From Acidobacteriota bacterium (GTDB lineage Bacteria; Acidobacteriota; Thermoanaerobaculia; Multivoradales; JBCCEF01), in contig JBCCEF010000003.1 of NCBI GenBank assembly GCA_039030395.1, forward strand, positions 248,001 through 312,000: a stretch of 64,000 nt of DNA, read 5' to 3'. Positions 53,724 through 64,000 of this stretch are shown one piece after another; the stretch's first letter is position 1, and each line of letters begins with the position of its first letter. The position numbers and the translations under genes were made by a program. The notes under the pieces were generated by a model. It had not been told where the DNA came from, ran no database searches, and was given only the letters and a program-made list of their open reading frames with translations.

Positions 53724-55009
53724 CGAAGGCGCCCACGCGCCGCCCCCACCAGAAAGAACGAGCCGGCGACTAGCAGGGTGTCGCCGGCCCCTTCGAGGGC
53801 TCGACCGAGGGCCGATTCCCAATCCGAGTGGACGGTCGCCAAGGCTGGCGCACTGCCCACCCAGGGGAGTAGTTCGCGGGGATCGCGACCGCGTTCGTGC
53901 GGTGGGCGGGTGAGCAGAGTCCGCCCGCCTCGTTCGGCGACGCGGGCGGCGAGCGGCGGCACGATCGCTGCCGCCTCCTTGTCCTTCAAGAGACCGAGCA
54001 GGAGGTCGAGGCGGCCCGTCGGGGCCTGTGCGAGGAAACGTGCCAGCCGTTCGGCGCCGTCGGCGTTGTGGGCGGCGTCGAGCAGGACCCGCTGCCGATC
54101 TCCAGCGCGCAGAACTTCCAGCCGGCCGGGCCACTCGACCGCCGCCGCGCCCCGCGCGATGGCTGCGCCGTCGAGGCGGTCCCAGCCGATGTCCTGGAGC
54201 TTGCCCGCGGCGACGGCGGCGAGGGCCAGATTCTCCGCCTGGTGGTCTCCCAGGAGCGGTATCTCCAAGGTGAGGGAACTGTCCGGCAGGACGATGGTGA
54301 CCTGCTGACCGCTCCAGAAGTCTTTTTTCGGCTGGCTCGCCACGGCAGGCGCCACGTCCTTCCCGAAGGTCAACTCAGCACCGATTCCTCGGGCTCGCTC
54401 GCTCAAGGCCGCTGCCGCCTCCGGCTGCTTTACCCAGGCGATAGCCGGCCGGCCGGCGCGCAGGATGCCGGCCTTTTCGCCGGCGATGGCGGCTAGCGTG
54501 TCCCCCAGGTGCTCCCGATGGTCGAAGGAGATCGGGGTGATGAGGGACAGTACCGGTTGCGCCAGATTGGTGGCGTCGAGGCGGCCGCCGAGGCCGACCT
54601 CGACGACGCCCAGGTCCACCGTGCACTCGGCGAAGTGGGCGAAGGCGGCGGCGGTGAGGGCTTCGAAGTAGGTCGGCGCTTCGGGTGTGGCCTCGATCGC
54701 CCGCAACAACAGTGCGCCGAGGGTCTCGCCGTCGATCGGCCGGCCGTCGATGCGCACCCGTTCGGTGACCGACTCCAGGTGGGGCGAGGTGTAGAGCCCG
54801 GTGCGGTAGCCGGCGGCGGTGGCCATCGAGGCCAGCAGGGCGGCGGTGGAGCCCTTGCCGTTGGTGCCGGCGACCAGTACCGCCGGGAATCGCCGCTGAG
54901 GGTCGCCGAGGGCGGCGAGCAGGTCCGCCATTCGGTCGAGGCCGAGGCGGATGCCGAACAGCTCCAGGCGATCGAGGGCCTTAGCTGCCTCCCTGGGAAG
55001 TTCAGTCAT
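53720..55009 (-). CDS. folC: Folylpolyglutamate synthase / dihydrofolate synthase
   Basis: 429 aa. Mur-ligase-type ATP-dependent ligase that adds glutamate to folates. P-loop motif [17 protein letters not shown], the [18 protein letters not shown] substrate loop, [42 protein letters not shown] and a C-terminal [14 protein letters not shown]. All catalytic motifs are intact. It follows accD on the minus strand, a common order, with a short family-2 element between them. Whether it has both activities cannot be judged from sequence. Confidence 0.96.
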   Translation of the reverse strand: MTELPREAAKALDRLELFGIRLGLDRMADLLAALGDPQRRFPAVLVAGTNGKGSTAALLASMATAAGYRTGLYTSPHLESVTERVRIDGRPIDGETLGALLLRAIEATPEAPTYFEALTAAAFAHFAECTVDLGVVEVGLGGRLDATNLAQPVLSLITPISFDHREHLGDTLAAIAGEKAGILRAGRPAIAWVKQPEAAAALSERARGIGAELTFGKDVAPAVASQPKKDFWSGQQVTIVLPDSSLTLEIPLLGDHQAENLALAAVAAGKLQDIGWDRLDGAAIARGAAAVEWPGRLEVLRAGDRQRVLLDAAHNADGAERLARFLAQAPTGRLDLLLGLLKDKEAAAIVPPLAARVAERGGRTLLTRPPHERGRDPRELLPWVGSAPALATVHSDWESALGRALEGAGDTLLVAGSFFLVGAARGRLR

Positions 55010-55037
55010 GCGCTAGGATTTCGTCAGAACTTGCGAA

Positions 55038-55124
55038 CGAGGGGGCGCCAAGCCCTCTGGAATTCAACAGCTAGTAGGCGTGCTGAAAGCATCGGCGAAG
55101 CCGCTTTCAGCACCCTGCTAGCTG
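55038..55124. repeat. Family-2 palindromic element, copy E (short form, about 87 bp)
   Basis: Only the GAGGGGGCGCCAAGCCCTCT stem and the terminal palindrome are present. CTAGTAGGCGTGCTGAAAGC and GCTTTCAGCACCCTGCTAG pair with one mismatch near the end (55071-55121). Its right CTAG gives the TAG stop of accD (55118-55120 on the minus strand). It separates accD from folC, so it may act as an intercistronic processing or attenuation hairpin. Confidence 0.8.
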
Positions 55125-55960
55125 AAGTGCTTCAGGGCGCGGCCGACGGTGGCCTTCAATTCCGGCCGCGGCACCACCGCGTCGAGGAAGCCGTGTTCGA
55201 GCAGGAACTCGCTGCGCTGGAAACCTTCCGGCAGGCTCTGGCGGATGGTCTGCTCGATCACCCGTGGCCCGGCGAAGCCGATCAAGGCGCCGGGCTCCGC
55301 CAGGTTGAGGTCCCCTAGCATGGCGAAGGAAGCGGTCACCCCTCCGGTGGTGGGATCCGTCAGGATCGAGAGGTACGGCAGCCCCGCTTCGCGCAGCCGG
55401 TGGAGGGCGGCCGATACCTTGGCCATCTGCATCAGCGACAGGACGCCCTCCTGCATGCGGGCGCCGCCGGAGGCGGAGACGATGATCAGCGGCTGCTCGG
55501 TCGCCAGCGCGCGCTCCGCCGCGCGGGTGATCTTCTCGCCCACCACCGAGCCCATGGATCCGCCCATGAAGTCGTAGTTCATCACCGCCATCACCACCGA
55601 GATTCCTTCCAGGGTGCCTTCCACGGCGATCAGCGCATCGCGCTCGTCGGCCTTCTTCTGGTAAACCTTGAGGCGGTCCTTGTAGCGCTTGGTGTCGGTG
55701 AACTGCAGCGGATCGCCCGGTGAGATGCCGGCATCGAGTTCCTCGAAGTCCCCGTCCAGCAGCATGCGGATCCGGCGGTTGGCGCCGATCCGAAAGTGGA
55801 AACCGCACTTGTAGCAGACCCGGAGATTTTCTTCGAGATCTCGCGAGTACACCACTTCCTTGCAGCCGTTACACTTGAGCCAAAGCCCTTCCGGAACTTT
55901 GCTCTGCGGCCGCTCGGAGCGAACCGGTTTGGGTTTCTTGGTTTTTCTGAACCAGGCCAT
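55118..55960 (-). CDS. accD: Acetyl-CoA carboxylase carboxyltransferase subunit beta
   Basis: 280 aa. The zinc ribbon has C30-x2-C33 and C49-x2-C52 (LKCNGCKEVVYS and CYKCGFHFRIG). The crotonase-type core has GGSMGSVVGEKITRA and LIIVSASGGARMQEGVLSLMQMAK, followed by LPYLSILTDPTTGGVTASFAMLGD. It forms the carboxyltransferase with AccA, which is not in the window, to make malonyl-CoA for fatty-acid synthesis. The stop codon lies in the repeat. It is preceded by the small coiled-coil gene and the kinase-TonB gene on the same strand. Confidence 0.97.
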   Translation of the reverse strand: MAWFRKTKKPKPVRSERPQSKVPEGLWLKCNGCKEVVYSRDLEENLRVCYKCGFHFRIGANRRIRMLLDGDFEELDAGISPGDPLQFTDTKRYKDRLKVYQKKADERDALIAVEGTLEGISVVMAVMNYDFMGGSMGSVVGEKITRAAERALATEQPLIIVSASGGARMQEGVLSLMQMAKVSAALHRLREAGLPYLSILTDPTTGGVTASFAMLGDLNLAEPGALIGFAGPRVIEQTIRQSLPEGFQRSEFLLEHGFLDAVVPRPELKATVGRALKHFS

Positions 55961-56035
55961 GGTGGACCGACCGGCGCCCCCTGCCGGCCCCCTCGGAAGG
56001 GTCGTGGAGGGGTGAGCCGGATCCGGGTGGTGCGA

Positions 56036-56272
56036 TCAGACCTCGGAGGCGTCGCCGTCTTCTTCGGCTTCGAGATCGTTCACGACGCCGAGGCGTAGGC
56101 AGGCCGCGTCGTACATCTGGCGGGCCGCTTTCTTGGCCTTCTGTAGGTCGGCGAGGCGATCCCGCACCTTGGCGAGTTCTTCTTCGATCTGCTGATCAAG
56201 TTCAGCGATTTCTTCCTTGGTGACCGTCAGGGTGTTTTCGTAGAAACTCCGCTGTTGCTCGTTCAGGCTCAT
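56036..56272 (-). CDS. Small coiled-coil protein (78 aa), conserved hypothetical
   Basis: The whole protein is helical with heptad-like spacing (NEQQRSFYENTLTVTKEEIAELDQQIEEELAKVRDRLADLQKAKKAARQMYDAACLRLG) and an acidic tail. No signal peptide or membrane segment. The gene starts 19 bases after the kinase-TonB stop codon and precedes accD, so it is probably cotranscribed with both. It may be a partner or adaptor of the kinase; this is inference from position. Confidence 0.7.
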   Translation of the reverse strand: MSLNEQQRSFYENTLTVTKEEIAELDQQIEEELAKVRDRLADLQKAKKAARQMYDAACLRLGVVNDLEAEEDGDASEV

Positions 56273-56291
56273 TTGATTCGTCCTCTGATCC

Positions 56292-60116
<3,825 letters not shown>

Positions 60117-60322
60117 GGATGGCTCCGGTTGAGCTGCGGTTCTAGCACCGGGGTTGTCGGGAGTCAATTGTACTGGCCGGTGAGCGAATTCTGCCGGCCG
60201 CCGCATATTGCGGCACGGTGCCACCTTTCTATGAAGTGCGAGCACCGGGTCTTTCGAGGTCGTGAGGAGCCAAGACACGGCAAAATGCAGCGATGGTCGA
60301 TGAACGTGGTAGAACGGCTCGC

Positions 60323-60865
60323 ATGAGTCGATTCGTGGCCTTTCTGCGCGGTATGAATGTCGGTGGTCACCGCATCACCAACCCCGAATTGTGCGCCCAC
60401 TTCGAGCGCATGGACCTGGGCGAAGTCTCCGCTTTTCTCGCCAGCGGCAACGTACTCTTCAGCGCCGAGGGCGGGTCGGGCGACGACCTGCGCGAACGGA
60501 TCGAAGGAGCCCTGGAGGAAGTGCTGGGATACGCCGTCCCGACCTTTCTGCGCTCGGCCGAAGAGGTGTGTGCCATCGCCGATCACGAAGCTTTCGATGC
60601 GAGTACCCTCGAGGGACCGCGGGGCAAGCTGCAGATTGCCCTGTTCTCCCGGCAGTTGAGCCAAGAGGCCGAAAGGGCCGTGTTGGCCCACTCCACCGAG
60701 GACGACCGGCTGGCCGTTCACGGCCGGGAGCTGTACTGGCTGCCGCGCGGCGGAGTGAGCGAATCGGAACTCGATTTCAAGGCCATCGAGACCCTGCTCG
60801 GCGGGATGACCGTGCGCACCCACCGGACTCTCGAACGTCTGGCTGTCAAGCTGTCGGACAAGTGA
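60323..60865 (+). CDS. DUF1697 family protein
   Basis: 180 aa. The start is the ATG at 60323 (MSRFVAFLRGMNVGG). An upstream in-frame start at 60293 would add 10 residues. DUF1697 signatures are present: FVAFLRGMNVGGHRI at the N-terminus, ASGNVLFSAE, and LYWLPRGGVSESELDFKAIE, then RTHRTLERLA. Function is unknown. Divergent from the kinase-TonB gene with a 206-bp gap that contains AT-rich blocks, including TACAAT on the minus strand. Confidence 0.92.
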   Translation: MSRFVAFLRGMNVGGHRITNPELCAHFERMDLGEVSAFLASGNVLFSAEGGSGDDLRERIEGALEEVLGYAVPTFLRSAEEVCAIADHEAFDASTLEGPRGKLQIALFSRQLSQEAERAVLAHSTEDDRLAVHGRELYWLPRGGVSESELDFKAIETLLGGMTVRTHRTLERLAVKLSDK

Positions 60866-60920
60866 GTGTTCCAAACGGTCGATTCTCTTGTTGGGTCGAG
60901 GAGATCGATGAAGTGAGCGG

Positions 60921-61050
60921 GCGATCTGCTATTCGAGCAGATCGCTTCCGAGCCTGAAGGGCGAGGCGGCAGCAGAGCTGCCGAGGATGGGGGTGAGCCC
61001 GAAAAATGACACTTTTTCGGGCGAGGGTGGCGCCCAGCCCCCCTGAAAAC
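60921..61050. repeat. Family-2 palindromic element, copy F (about 130 bp)
   Basis: A perfect 10-bp hairpin GCGATCTGCT-ATTCG-AGCAGATCGC (60921-60945) is followed by the cassette GAGCCTGAAGGGCGAGGCGG. Stems GGCAGCAGAGCTGCC, GCCCGAAAAATGACACTTTTTCGGGC and GGCGCCCAGCCCCCC follow. The CTAGCAGG terminal palindrome is absent. It lies in the gap between the DUF1697 gene and yebC, and ends about 47 bases before yebC. Confidence 0.75.
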
Positions 61051-61096
61051 GGTACACTCCCTGGTCCTTAGACTGACGGAGGAGGCAGCGCGAGCG

Positions 61097-61849
61097 ATGG
61101 CGGGTCACAGTAAATGGGCGGGGATCAAACACAAGAAGGCGATCATCGACGCCAAACGGGGCAAGCTGTGGACCAAGCTGCTCAAGGAGGTCACCGTGGC
61201 GGCGCGGCTGGGCGGCGGGGATCCGGACGGAAATCCGCGGCTGCGCAGCGCCATCCAGGACGCCCGCGGCGCCAACTGCCCGAAGGACACCATCGACCGG
61301 GCGGTCAAGAAGGGCACCGGCGAGCTGGAAGGGCTCGAGTACGTCGAGGTCAGCTACGAGGGCTACGGGCCCGGCGGCGTGGCGATCCTGGTCGACACCA
61401 TGACCGACAACCGCAACCGTACCGTCGCCGAGCTCCGGCACCTCTTCTCCAAGAACGGCGGTAACCTGGGAGAGAGCGGTTGTGTCGCCTGGATGTTCGA
61501 TCGTCGGGCACAATTCGCCATCCCCAAGGACGCCATGGACGAGGAGTCCTTCGTCGAGCTGGCGATGGAGCTGGAAGCGGAAGACCTCGCCACCGACGGC
61601 GACGCCTACGAGCTGTACGGCGCCGTCGAGGACTACAATCGGCTGCGCGAAAGCCTCGAAGAGCGTGAGCTAGCCCTCGAGGTCAAACAGCTCGCCCAGA
61701 TCCCCCAGAACACCATCCGGGTTGACGAAGAAGACACCGCCGGTCAGCTTTTGGGCCTTCTCGAAGCGCTCGAAGACCACGACGACGTGCAGTCCGTGTG
61801 GGCCAACTTCGACATCGACGACGAACTCTTCGAGCAGGCGGCGAGCTAG
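61097..61849 (+). CDS. yebC: YebC/PmpR-family transcriptional/translational regulator
   Basis: 250 aa. The N-terminal AGHSKWAGIKHKKAIIDAKRGKLWTKLLKEV signature and the central domain (YVEVSYEGYGPGGVAILVDTMTDNRNRTVAELRHLFSKNGGNLGESGCVAWMFDRR) match the YebC/TACO1 family. Members act as regulators or, as recently described for some, in resolving ribosome stalling. A GGAGGAGG site precedes the start. ruvC follows 6 bases later, the usual yebC-ruvC order. Confidence 0.96.
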   Translation: MAGHSKWAGIKHKKAIIDAKRGKLWTKLLKEVTVAARLGGGDPDGNPRLRSAIQDARGANCPKDTIDRAVKKGTGELEGLEYVEVSYEGYGPGGVAILVDTMTDNRNRTVAELRHLFSKNGGNLGESGCVAWMFDRRAQFAIPKDAMDEESFVELAMELEAEDLATDGDAYELYGAVEDYNRLRESLEERELALEVKQLAQIPQNTIRVDEEDTAGQLLGLLEALEDHDDVQSVWANFDIDDELFEQAAS

Positions 61850-61855
61850 CCCTTC

Positions 61856-62359
61856 GTGCTCGTTCTCGGCCTTGACCCGGGCAGTCGCATCACCGGGTGG
61901 GGGTTCGTCGAAAAGCGTGGCGCGAGCCTCGCCCTGGTGGAGGCGGGAGTCTTCCCGGTGCCCACCAGAGAGCCGATGGCCCGGCGCCTCGCGTACCTTT
62001 CACAGGAGCTGACCGTCTTGCTTGCCCGGCGACCGCCGGCGGCGGTCGCGGTCGAGACGCCCTTTCATGGCCGCAACAGCCGCTCGTTGGTGGTACTGGC
62101 GCAGGCCCGGGGAGCGCTGCTGGCGGCGGCCGGCGCAGTCGATTGCGCGGTCCGCGAGTACAGCCCGGCGGAGGTCAAGGCCGCCGTCACCGGCAACGGC
62201 CGCTCCGACAAGCAGCAGGTGGCACGAATGGTGCGGTTGATGCTCGGTGCCGGCGAAGGCCTGGCGGCCGACGCAACGGATGCTCTGGCGGTGGCGATTT
62301 GCGGCATTCAACGGGCCCGAATAGAGCGAATTTCGGCCCTCGGAGTGCGTCGCAAATGA
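61856..62359 (+). CDS. ruvC: Holliday-junction resolvase RuvC
   Basis: 167 aa from a GTG 6 bases after yebC. Catalytic acidic residues: D7 (LGLDPGS), E67 (VETPFHG), and D139 and D142 (ADATDALAVA). It resolves Holliday junctions with RuvAB; ruvA and ruvB are not in the window. Length and motifs are normal. The 250 bases after it contain the promoter of the exbB-type operon. Confidence 0.95.
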   Translation: MLVLGLDPGSRITGWGFVEKRGASLALVEAGVFPVPTREPMARRLAYLSQELTVLLARRPPAAVAVETPFHGRNSRSLVVLAQARGALLAAAGAVDCAVREYSPAEVKAAVTGNGRSDKQQVARMVRLMLGAGEGLAADATDALAVAICGIQRARIERISALGVRRK

Positions 62360-62395
62360 TTGTAAAGAAAGACCTTAGTGGTGTTAGAGCCATTC

Positions 62396-62424
62396 TTGAC
62401 CGGATTTTTTGCGCGTGCTAAGAT
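62396..62424 (+). promoter_or_regulatory. Sigma70-type promoter (TTGACC-N17-TAAGAT) of the exbB-exbD-exbD operon
   Basis: -35 TTGACC at 62396-62401 and -10 TAAGAT at 62419-62424 are 17 bases apart, both close to consensus. The predicted start near 62431 gives a leader of about 180 bases before the GTG at 62610. An ATG at 62432 opens a 61-codon frame into the leader, which I do not call as a gene. Confidence 0.75.
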
Positions 62425-62430
62425 CCGCCG

Positions 62431-62609
62431 CATGCCTTTTCCCACGGGGGTTGTGGCAATCGTGCTCGGGGCCGTGGGCTCGCCTCGGCAAAGCCCACCA
62501 CTCGCGGCAGATCTCCCGGGCGAGATCTCCTCAGACGGTGTCGCGATGATGGAGCACGGGAACTTATCCCGCAGTAGGCGGGTCATACTAAGCGCAAGGA
62601 GGAGGAACA
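62431..62609 (+). promoter_or_regulatory. Structured leader of the exbB operon (no known riboswitch recognised)
   Basis: About 180 bases between the predicted start and the GTG of the ExbB-type gene. Short stems are visible (GGGCTCGCCTCGGCAAAGCCC, GATCTCCCGGGCGAGATC, CGGGAACTTATCCCG). I compared it from memory with cobalamin, c-di-GMP and SRP-type structures and saw no match. It may simply be an untranslated leader. Confidence 0.35.
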
Positions 62610-63269
62610 GTGGCTGATATCGGCGGAACTTTTTTTGGGTTTCTCAAGGATGGCGGGTTGGTCATGTGGTTGCTCTTGGCGGCCTCTATCCTCGCTCTGG
62701 CCGTCATCGTCGAACGCCTGATCGCTCTGCGGCGGGCCAAGATCAACGTCAATGAGTTTCTGGCCAAGATTCGTAAGGCCCTGATCGTCAACCACTCGGT
62801 CAGCGACGCGAAGAAGATTTGCGAGCAGTATCGCGGTCCGGTGGCGTCGATCATGAAAGCCGGCCTCCTCAAGTACGGACAGCCACGGGAAGACATCGAG
62901 AAGACGATCGAGAACGCGGCGCTGTTCGAAATGGGCCGCCTCGAGCGCGGATTGGTGGTGCTGGCCACCATCGCCAACGTCGCTCCGCTCCTCGGTTTCC
63001 TCGGAACGGTGACCGGCATGATCCGCTCTTTCGACGCTCTGGCCGAGGCCGGCTTGTCGAACCCGGGCCTGGTGGCCGCCGGTATCTCCGAAGCCTTGCT
63101 CACCACCGCCGGCGGTCTATTGGTCGCAATTCCGGTGCAGATCGCCTACAACTACTTCATGACGCGGATCACCCGTTTCGTGCGAGACATCGAGTCGGCC
63201 ACCAACATGCTGCTCGAGACCTTCAGCGAAATGGATCGCGGTGGAGTCTCCGCCGACGCCCGCAAATAG
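62610..63269 (+). CDS. exbB: MotA/TolQ/ExbB proton-channel family protein
   Basis: 219 aa from a GTG with AAGGAGGAGG upstream. Three TM segments: about 12-35, 120-145 and 165-190. The characteristic core NVAPLLGFLGTVTGMIRSFDAL and AGISEALLTTAGGLLVAIPVQIAYN is present, with the conserved Thr/Ala positions lining the channel. It should use the proton gradient to drive a TonB- or TolA-like partner together with the two ExbD/TolR-type proteins downstream. Whether it is ExbB or TolQ cannot be decided from sequence; the nearby TonB-kinase favours ExbB. Confidence 0.9.
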   Translation: MADIGGTFFGFLKDGGLVMWLLLAASILALAVIVERLIALRRAKINVNEFLAKIRKALIVNHSVSDAKKICEQYRGPVASIMKAGLLKYGQPREDIEKTIENAALFEMGRLERGLVVLATIANVAPLLGFLGTVTGMIRSFDALAEAGLSNPGLVAAGISEALLTTAGGLLVAIPVQIAYNYFMTRITRFVRDIESATNMLLETFSEMDRGGVSADARK

Positions 63270-63287
63270 ACCGATCGCGACGACCAG

Positions 63288-63725
63288 ATGAAGCTACACC
63301 AACGCTCAAGACAGGATGCGGCGATTCCAACCGCCTCGATGGCGGATATCGCTTTCCTGCTCATCATCTTCTTCATGGTCACCATCACCTTCGAGGTCGA
63401 CAAGACCCAGGTGACCTTGCCGGCGACGGAACTCCGCGCGGAGATTCCCAAAAAGGCGGCATACATATCGGTGACCGAAGACGGCACGATTCGGGTGAGT
63501 AGCGGCGAGGAAATCAGCTACGTCATCTCCGGGCCAGAAGAAGTGCTGAGTTTCGCCGCTTCGACAACGGCGGTGGATCCGCAGAAAGTCTTCGTCGTGA
63601 AGGCGGACAAGGAGACGCGGTATCAGTTGATCGACGGGGTGATCGATTCCCTCAAGCAGGCCAAAGTCGAGACGCTGTACTTGCTGTCCCGAGCGGAAAC
63701 CACCGACGGTTCCGACACTCAATAG
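63288..63725 (+). CDS. exbD: ExbD/TolR-family protein 1
   Basis: 145 aa. A single TM helix close to the N-terminus with the functional Asp in PTASMADIAFLLIIFFMVTITFEV. A periplasmic ExbD domain follows (VTLPATELRAEIPKKAAYISVTEDGTIRVSSG and VDPQKVFVVKADKETRYQLIDGVIDSLKQAKVETLYLLS). The start lies 18 bases after exbB. It is followed 9 bases later by a second ExbD-type gene. Confidence 0.92.
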   Translation: MKLHQRSRQDAAIPTASMADIAFLLIIFFMVTITFEVDKTQVTLPATELRAEIPKKAAYISVTEDGTIRVSSGEEISYVISGPEEVLSFAASTTAVDPQKVFVVKADKETRYQLIDGVIDSLKQAKVETLYLLSRAETTDGSDTQ

Positions 63726-63734
63726 GGGCGCGAG

Positions 63735-64000
63735 ATGATTTTCAAGCGCGAGAAGAAAGTCAGTGACGAGATTCCGACCTCCTCGATGGCGGATATCGCG
63801 TTTCTGCTGATCATCTACTTCATGGTCACCGTGACCTTCACGGCGACCCGGGGCATTGACTTCGCCCTGCCGAAGGACGATGAGACACCACCAGAGATCG
63901 AGAAGGAAGAGTCGGTCCTGATCGAGATTCAGCCCAGTGGTCAACTGATGGTCGACGGTACGCCCAAGGAGTTGGACGCCGTGATCGACTACCTGAAGCC
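63735..64000 (+). CDS. ExbD/TolR-family protein 2 (cut by window end)
   Basis: Starts at the ATG at 63735 with the leader MIFKREKKVSDE, then the TM segment PTSSMADIAFLLIIYFMVTVTFTATRGIDFALP with the conserved Asp, and continues open to the last base (QPSGQLMVDGTPKELDAVIDYLK). The paired exbD genes are common in Acidobacteriota and Myxococcota. The 3' end is outside the window. Confidence 0.9.
   Translation, partial: MIFKREKKVSDEIPTSSMADIAFLLIIYFMVTVTFTATRGIDFALPKDDETPPEIEKEESVLIEIQPSGQLMVDGTPKELDAVIDYLK

Noticed and set aside
62432-62617. 61-codon ORF starting right at the predicted exbB promoter
   Set aside because: No ribosome-binding site, overlaps the exbB start, and the peptide looks random. 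Kept only as a leader region.

Overview
The window is a dense, GC-rich bacterial chromosome segment with no rRNA, tRNA, CRISPR array or transposase gene that I can see. Gene content suggests an Acidobacteriota-type organism, possibly Thermoanaerobaculia-like (inference). The main pointers are a GWxTD-like/VWFA-related 'Acidobacterial' protein, an MXAN_5187-C-type protein, the exbB-exbD-exbD order, very large Pro/Ala-rich kinases and an IPTL-CTERM protein. There is no gap above 300 bp. The longest non-coding stretches (45.9-46.2, 26.3-26.5, 62.4-62.6, 41.4-41.6 and 50.2-50.4 kb) hold repeats, promoters or a terminator.

Layout. 0-5.4 kb: the end of an RND-type exporter that loses its last residues at an apparent junction, then three translationally coupled genes for exported proteins (a small Cys-rich peptide, a 391-aa protein and a 1036-aa carboxypeptidase-regulatory-like repeat protein). 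5.4-24 kb: mixed housekeeping and accessory genes (argS, macro-domain protein, IPTL-CTERM protein, methyltransferase, GWxTD/VWA protein, maf, DinB-like, archaeal-type phosphoglycerate mutase, flippase-like protein, DUF362, arylsulfotransferase-like, DegT aminotransferase, membrane glycosyltransferase). 24-28.6 kb: a tandem duplication of [exported M20 peptidase + major pilin/pseudopilin]. 28.6-41.4 kb: a YfhO-like membrane protein, prepilin peptidase, a two-TM histidine kinase, and a compact minor-pilin operon (FimT/GspH, PilV, PilW, PilX, PilY1 and a small periplasmic protein). 41.4-42.6 kb: a less GC-rich patch with two unknown ORFs. 42.8-44.1 kb: an NtrC/PilR-class sigma54 activator. 44-64 kb: TPR protein, ychF, a divergent TldD/TldE-like pair, an acyl-CoA carboxylase carboxyltransferase, an H1-like basic protein, glyA, folC, accD, a 1274-aa pseudo-receiver/Ser-Thr kinase/TonB fusion, DUF1697, yebC, ruvC and exbB-exbD-exbD (last one cut by the window end).

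How parts fit. Each of the two major pilin genes and the minor-pilin operon is preceded by a GG-N10-GC sigma54-type promoter. The window also encodes a prepilin peptidase, a sensor kinase and a GAFTGA-containing activator, so it looks like a self-contained, two-component-controlled type IV pilus locus. The kinase-TonB fusion carries a periplasmic TonB C-terminal domain and lies 2.5 kb from an ExbB/ExbD set that could energise it.

The most novel structure is in the intergenic DNA. Two families of palindromic elements lie in different halves of the window: family 1 in three copies of about 165-183 bp plus a remnant, family 2 in six copies of about 90-270 bp. Both are bounded by CTAG at several ends, and they repeatedly begin or end exactly at TAG stop codons of neighbouring genes. 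Their stems show compensatory base changes. I read them as MITE-like elements that target CTAG, many now sitting as 3'-end structures.
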